This document shows positions 4,587 to 7,954 of a stretch of 7,954 bases of DNA, one piece after another. Below the pieces are notes generated by a model. That model saw only the letters and a program-made list of their open reading frames with translations. It was not told the DNA's origin and did not search any database. The stretch's first letter is position 1. Every line of letters begins with the position of its first letter. Source of the DNA: VRUE01 sp036557525 (GTDB lineage: Bacteria > Actinomycetota > Thermoleophilia > Solirubrobacterales > 70-9); contig DATBHH010000007.1 of the NCBI GenBank assembly GCA_036557525.1, positions 1-7,954 on the forward strand, read 5' to 3'. Position numbers and translations under genes: made by a program.

Positions 4587-6161
4587 TCAGAGGTCGACGG
4601 AGCGGCCGAGCGTGAAGCCGTCGAGCTCGAGGATCTTCGCGATCGTCTCCTCGCGGACGGCCGCGTCGGAGGTGAGCGCCATCACCGCCTGCTCGCCGCC
4701 GGCTGAGGCGCCGACGGCGGCCGAGACGATGTTGACGCCCTGCTCGCCGAACACCGACCCCACCCGACCGATCATCCCCGGCTGGTCGGCATAGCGGAAG
4801 ACCGTGAGGTGGTCGGCGAACGGCAGGTAGAAGCTCTCGCCCCAGACCGACACCAGGTAGGGCTCGTTGCGGGGACCCACGCCGGTCCCCGAGACTCCGG
4901 CCTCCTGATCGCCGATCCGAACCGTGATCAGCTCGGTGAAGTCCTCGGACCCGGTGTCGTTCGTCTCGGTCAGCTCGATGCCGCGCTCCTCGGCCATCTG
5001 CGGCGCGTTGACGAGGTTGACCGGCTCCTCGGTGTGGCCGGAGAGGACGCCGACCAGGACCGCGATCCCGAGCAGGCGGGTGTCGTGGGCGGCGATCCGT
5101 CCCCGGAACTCGGCGCTGACGCGCTCGACCGAGCCGCCCCCGAGCCCCTGGGCGAGCCGGCCGAGCTTTTCACAGAGCGGGACGAACGGCGCCAGCGCCT
5201 CCATCTCCTCCGGTCGGACGGCGGCGATGTTGACGGCGTTGGTGACGACGCCCCCGCTCAGCGCCGCGGTGACCTGTTCGGCGGTGACGATCCCGGCCCG
5301 GTCCTGGGCCTCGGCCGTCGAGGCGCCGAGGTGCGGCGTGACGACGACGTCGTCGCGGGCGAAGATCGCGTGCTCGGTGAACGGCTCCGACGGGAAGACG
5401 TCGAGCGCGGCGCCGGCGAGCTTTCCAGACTCGAGCGCCTCGAGCAGCGCGTCGAGGTCGACCAGCTCGCCGCGGGCGCAGTTGACGAGCCGGGCGCCAT
5501 CCCTCATCGCCGCGATCGAGGAGGCGTCGATCAGGCCGATCGTCTCCGGGGTCTTCGGAACGTGGAGGGTGACGATGTCGGCCGCGCCGAGCAGCTCCTC
5601 GAGCTCCGCCACACCGTCTACCCCGAGCTCGCGGAAGCGCTCGGTCGAGACGAACTTGTCGTAGGCGATGACGTCCATCTCGAAGCTCTGCGCGCGCCGA
5701 GCGACCAGCTGGCCGATCCGACCGAACCCGATCACCCCGAGCGTCTTGCCGTAGAGCTCGGTTCCCTTGAAGCGCGAGCGCTCCCAGGCGCCGGCGACCA
5801 GGGTCGCCTGTGCCTGCGGGATGTTTCTGCACAGCGCCAGCGTCAGCGCCAGGGTGTGCTCGGCGGCCGCGACCGAGTTCGATTCGGGGGCGTTGGCGAC
5901 GACGATCCCGCGCCTGGTCGCAGCGGTGATGTCGACGTTGTCCACGCCGGTGCCGGCCCGGCCGATGACCTTGAGGTTCTCGGCCCGGCCGATCAGGTCC
6001 TCGGTCACCTTCGTCGCCGAGCGGACGAGGATCGCGTCGTAGCCGCCGATCGCCTCGCGCAGCTCATCGTCCGACATCTCGAACCCGAGGTCGACGTCGA
6101 AGCTCTCGCGCAGGAGGTCGATTCCCGAGTCGGCGATCTTCTCCTTGACGAGGACCTTCAT
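4587..6161 (-). CDS. serA: D-3-phosphoglycerate dehydrogenase, long ACT-domain form
   Basis: SerA oxidises 3-phosphoglycerate to 3-phosphohydroxypyruvate with NAD, the first step of serine synthesis. The 524 residues match the long actinobacterial type. The substrate-binding loop is RSATKV (47-52). The NAD-binding Rossmann motif is GFGRIG (145-150). The catalytic Arg-Glu-His set is visible as R230 in NCARGE, E259 in DVFPSEP and H277 in TPHLGAST. Residues about 320-450 form the intervening domain of this subtype. About 452-524 form an ACT domain with DQPGMIGRVGSVFGEQGVNI, expected to bind serine for feedback inhibition. The ATG at 6161 is chosen because family homology starts there, GAGGTG lies five bases upstream, and it overlaps the serC stop as ATGA, which implies translational coupling. 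All key residues are present. Confidence 0.97.
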   Translation of the reverse strand: MKVLVKEKIADSGIDLLRESFDVDLGFEMSDDELREAIGGYDAILVRSATKVTEDLIGRAENLKVIGRAGTGVDNVDITAATRRGIVVANAPESNSVAAAEHTLALTLALCRNIPQAQATLVAGAWERSRFKGTELYGKTLGVIGFGRIGQLVARRAQSFEMDVIAYDKFVSTERFRELGVDGVAELEELLGAADIVTLHVPKTPETIGLIDASSIAAMRDGARLVNCARGELVDLDALLEALESGKLAGAALDVFPSEPFTEHAIFARDDVVVTPHLGASTAEAQDRAGIVTAEQVTAALSGGVVTNAVNIAAVRPEEMEALAPFVPLCEKLGRLAQGLGGGSVERVSAEFRGRIAAHDTRLLGIAVLVGVLSGHTEEPVNLVNAPQMAEERGIELTETNDTGSEDFTELITVRIGDQEAGVSGTGVGPRNEPYLVSVWGESFYLPFADHLTVFRYADQPGMIGRVGSVFGEQGVNIVSAAVGASAGGEQAVMALTSDAAVREETIAKILELDGFTLGRSVDL

Positions 6162-7300
6162 CGGCGCACCTCGGCGACGTTCGCGATCACCCAGTCGATG
6201 CAGGCGGTCAGGGCCTCGACGTCGGCGGGGTCGACGGTCGGGAACATCCCGATCCGCAGCTGGTTTCGTCCGAGCTTGCGGTATGGCTCGACGTCGACGA
6301 TGCCGTTCTCCCGCAGGGTCGCCGCCAACGCGGCGGCGTCGACGGCATCGTCGAAGTCGATCGTGCCGACGACCAGCGAGCGCCTGGCGCGGTCGGCGAC
6401 GAATGGGGTCGCAAGTTCGCTTGCCTCGGCCCAGCCGTAGAGGGCCGTGGAGGAGGCCGTCGAGCGGGCGACGCACCACTCGAGCCCGCCTTCGGCGAGC
6501 ATCCACTCGACCTGATCGGCGAGCAGCAGCAGGGTGGCGAGCGCGGGCGTGTTGTAGGTCTGGTTCTTGCGCGAGTTCTCGATCGCCGTCGGCAGCGAGA
6601 GGAAGGCCGGCTGCCAGCGGCCGACGGCGCCGTCGAGCTCGCCGGCGCGGGCGATCGCGGCCGGGCTCAGCAGCACCAGCCAGAGCCCGCCGTCGGCGCC
6701 GAAGGCCTTCTGGGGGGCGAAGTAGTAGGCGTCGGCCTCGGCCGGGTCGAGCGGCAGGCCGCCGGCCCCGGAGGTTCCGTCGATCAGAACCAGCGCCTCG
6801 CCCGCGCCCGAGGGGCGCCGCACCTCGACCATCACCCCGGTCGAGGTCTCGTTGTGAGCCCAGGCGATCGCGTCGGCCGCGGGGTCGGCGACGGGCTCCG
6901 GCGCGTCACCGGGCTCGGCTTCGACCAGGATCGGGTCAGCGAGGAAGGGCGCCGCCGCCGTCTCCCTTGCGAACTTCTGCGAGAACTCGCCGTAGGCGAG
7001 GTGCAGGGCGCGCTCGCGCACCAGCCAGGCCACCGCGGTATCCCAGAAGGCGGTGGTGCCGCCGTTGCCGAGCGCCACCTCGTAGCCGTCCGGCAGGCCG
7101 AACAGCTCGGCGAGGCCCTCGCGCACCGACCCGACCAGGTCGCGGACAGGCGCCTGGCGGTGCGAGGTCCCCATCAGGTCGGCCCGCTCGGCGAGCCTCG
7201 CCAGAGCCTCGGGGCGGACCTTGGACGGGCCGCAGCCGAAGCGCCCGTCGGCCGGCTTGAGGCCGGTCGGGATCTCTGCTGTTCTCGTCGTCGGAGTCAT
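6158..7300 (-). CDS. serC: Phosphoserine aminotransferase, actinobacterial type
   Basis: A PLP enzyme that transfers the amino group of glutamate to 3-phosphohydroxypyruvate to give phosphoserine, the step after SerA. The 380 residues fit the mycobacterial-type subfamily, opening with IPTGLKPADGRFGCGPSKV (10-28). SHR (46-48) is a likely phosphate-binding segment. LGNGGTTAFWD (77-87) is the cofactor phosphate region and HNETSTG (149-155) an active-site segment. D174 in LIDGTSG pairs with the PLP ring nitrogen, and K198 in FAPQKAFG is the Schiff-base lysine. NQTYNTP (246-252) is also a family motif. The ATG at 7300 has no Shine-Dalgarno sequence, but a TAACCT -10 box at 7327-7322 would give a leader of only about 15 bases. 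SerB is not in the window. The gene diverges from the cupin gene across 86 bp. Confidence 0.95.
   Translation of the reverse strand: MTPTTRTAEIPTGLKPADGRFGCGPSKVRPEALARLAERADLMGTSHRQAPVRDLVGSVREGLAELFGLPDGYEVALGNGGTTAFWDTAVAWLVRERALHLAYGEFSQKFARETAAAPFLADPILVEAEPGDAPEPVADPAADAIAWAHNETSTGVMVEVRRPSGAGEALVLIDGTSGAGGLPLDPAEADAYYFAPQKAFGADGGLWLVLLSPAAIARAGELDGAVGRWQPAFLSLPTAIENSRKNQTYNTPALATLLLLADQVEWMLAEGGLEWCVARSTASSTALYGWAEASELATPFVADRARRSLVVGTIDFDDAVDAAALAATLRENGIVDVEPYRKLGRNQLRIGMFPTVDPADVEALTACIDWVIANVAEVRR
6167..6172 (-). promoter_or_regulatory. Ribosome-binding site of serA inside the 3' end of serC
   Basis: Minus-strand GAGGTG, five bases before the serA ATG and within the last codons of serC. 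It supports the start at 6161 and coupled translation of the pair. Confidence 0.65.
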
Positions 7301-7321
7301 GATCGTCGGCGCGGAGGCGAC

Positions 7322-7327
7322 AGGTTA
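7322..7327 (-). promoter_or_regulatory. Candidate -10 box of serC-serA
   Basis: TAACCT on the minus strand fits TANNNT and would start transcription near 7315, about 15 bases before the serC ATG. No recognisable -35 is seen at the expected distance. That position is occupied by the GC-rich repeat at 7330-7357, so an activator or other factor could be needed. Confidence 0.35.
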
Positions 7328-7329
7328 TT

Positions 7330-7357
7330 GACCCGCGCGGGTGGACCCGCGCCCACG
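7330..7357. repeat. Palindrome and direct repeat between serC and the cupin gene
   Basis: ACCCGCGCGGGT (7331-7342) is a perfect 12-bp palindrome. Its left half, with one flanking base, GACCCGCGC, occurs at 7330-7338 and again at 7344-7352, giving a 14-bp period. It lies upstream of both candidate -10 boxes of a divergent pair, where an operator would be expected. GC-rich DNA produces such strings by chance more easily than average DNA, so an operator role is tentative. Confidence 0.5.
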
Positions 7358-7373
7358 GCCGCGCCTTGTTGCA

Positions 7374-7379
7374 TACGAT
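7374..7379 (+). promoter_or_regulatory. -10 box of a leaderless promoter for the cupin gene
   Basis: TACGAT ends seven bases before the ATG at 7387, so transcription would begin at or one base before the A. No Shine-Dalgarno sequence is present. This pairing favours the ATG over the in-frame TTG codons at 7366 and 7369, which lie upstream of or on top of the promoter. Confidence 0.45.
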
Positions 7380-7386
7380 CCTGCCG

Positions 7387-7818
7387 ATGCCCGAGGAGAA
7401 TCGGACGCAGGCGGTCGAGGGCGAGGGCTATGCCGTCGCCAACATCGACGACCTCGGAGAGGGCTGGGGCTTCCGCAAGATCCGCCAGGGCCTCGGGGTC
7501 ACCGCCTTCGGCGTCAACGCAATCGTGGTGCCGCCGTCCTATGAGACCGGCCGCCACTTCCACGACGAGCAGGAGGAGCTCTACTTCCTCCACCGCGGCC
7601 GGGTCGAGATCGAATTCGGCGACGGGACGAGCCACGTGCTCGAGCCCGGCGGCCTCGCCCGTGTCGACGCCGCCACGGTGCGCCAGATCCGCAACCTCAG
7701 CGACAGCGAGGACGCGGTCTACGTCTGCATCGGGGGCAAGGACGGTTACGTCGGCCGCGACGGCCAGATGCCCGAGGGCGAGACCCGCGTTCACGGCGGG
7801 CCTTCAGGAGCGTCCTAG
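7387..7818 (+). CDS. Small single-domain cupin protein
   Basis: 143 residues, nearly all one beta-barrel cupin domain. Motif 1 is clear as PPSYETGRHFHDEQEELYFLHRG (49-71, shown here by its key residues H57, H59, E63/E64 and the closing G71). Those residues are the usual metal ligands. Motif 2 follows at PGGLARVDAATVRQIRN (87-103) but lacks the histidine that normally precedes the final asparagine by four residues, where R99/Q100 occur. A three-ligand metal site, or a sensor or binding role without catalysis, is possible. The sequence alone does not reveal a substrate. The gene stands against the direction of ilvC and serC, and its stop codon is one base from the ilvC stop. A leaderless ATG start at 7387 is preferred. 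Function unknown. Confidence 0.88.
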   Translation: MPEENRTQAVEGEGYAVANIDDLGEGWGFRKIRQGLGVTAFGVNAIVVPPSYETGRHFHDEQEELYFLHRGRVEIEFGDGTSHVLEPGGLARVDAATVRQIRNLSDSEDAVYVCIGGKDGYVGRDGQMPEGETRVHGGPSGAS

Positions 7819-7819
7819 C

Positions 7820-7954
7820 TCAGAAGTCCTGGTCGATCCAGGACATCGTCGAGCGAAGATCCTTTCCGACCTCCTCGATCGGGTGCTTCGCGCCTTCCTC
7901 GCGCATCCGCGAGAGGTTCTCGCCCCCGGCCCGGTTCTCGGCGATCCACTCGCG
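7820..7954 (-). CDS. ilvC: Ketol-acid reductoisomerase, C-terminal 44 residues (runs off right edge)
   Basis: The last 44 codons, ending at a TGA (7822-7820), encode EWIAENRAGGENLSRMREEG (residues 2-21 of the fragment) followed by AKHPIEEVGKDLRSTMSWI. This is the characteristic end of class I ketol-acid reductoisomerase, which converts acetolactate or acetohydroxybutyrate to the dihydroxy acids of valine, leucine and isoleucine synthesis using NADPH and magnesium. The catalytic and cofactor regions lie outside the window, so intactness cannot be judged. No terminator can fit in the single base between it and the convergent cupin gene. Confidence 0.93.
   Translation of the reverse strand, partial: REWIAENRAGGENLSRMREEGAKHPIEEVGKDLRSTMSWIDQDF

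Noticed and set aside
4809..6440. Plus-strand open frame of 543 codons opposite serA
   Set aside because: Antisense shadow of serA with low-complexity composition and no family motif.
6162..6506. N-terminal extension of serA upstream of 6161
   Set aside because: The extension is an Arg-rich out-of-frame reading of serC. SerA homology, the SD site and the ATGA overlap all fix the start at 6161.
6145..7260. Plus-strand open frame opposite serC encoding an Arg/Ser/Pro-rich chain
   Set aside because: The composition is an artefact of the opposite strand's third-position GC; serC on the other strand is unambiguous.
7366..7386. TTG start for the cupin gene
   Set aside because: The ATG at 7387 sits at leaderless distance from a TACGAT box, and the added residues are encoded over that box.

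Overview
The window is strongly GC-rich DNA with C/G-ending codons throughout and tightly packed genes, and it reads as a chromosomal amino-acid-biosynthesis region of an actinobacterium. The actinobacterial form of SerC, the long SerA with an ACT domain, the long-form LeuA and a secreted beta-roll protein built on 'GGPGDDVLIGG'-type repeats all suit Actinomycetota. The class Thermoleophilia (Solirubrobacterales-like) is my best guess, but that is an inference from protein style and not a search result. I see no mobile element, tRNA, rRNA or CRISPR array.

Layout, from high to low coordinates for the minus-strand genes. The 3' end of ilvC (7954-7820, minus) meets a convergent small cupin gene (7387-7818, plus) with one base between them. 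A short divergent control region (7301-7386) with a perfect 12-bp palindrome separates the cupin from serC-serA (7300-4587, minus), whose stop and start codons overlap as ATGA. A 123-bp gap with a REP-like inverted repeat follows. Then come a zinc-free MDR quinone-oxidoreductase-like gene (4463-3429, minus) and a small secreted RTX-type protein (3388-2837, minus). A DHA2-type 14-helix MFS exporter (1403-2821, plus) converges on the RTX gene. On its other side it diverges from leuA, which is partial, on the minus strand, and runs off the left edge.

The most interesting part is the 175 bp between the exporter and leuA. It contains an unlisted 19-codon leader ORF (1353-1294, minus; MTHRLDSLALLLLLPLRGE) with five consecutive leucine codons. 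Those codons contain a 9-nt perfect complement, extended to 10 bp by one G-U pair, of the leuA Shine-Dalgarno region. The obvious model is leucine-sensed translational attenuation. When leucine is plentiful the emptied Leu codons pair with and hide the leuA ribosome-binding site. When leucine is scarce a stalled ribosome covers them and leuA is translated. No U-tract terminator is visible, so control of translation is more likely than control of termination. The leader and the exporter appear to start from back-to-back promoters whose -10 boxes form an inverted repeat (TCAGCTTA-N22-TAAGCTGA), and the exporter mRNA looks leaderless.

Functionally, ilvC and leuA belong to branched-chain amino acid synthesis, and serC and serA to serine synthesis from 3-phosphoglycerate. 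The cupin, oxidoreductase, RTX protein and exporter are interspersed accessory genes with no demonstrated link to those pathways.
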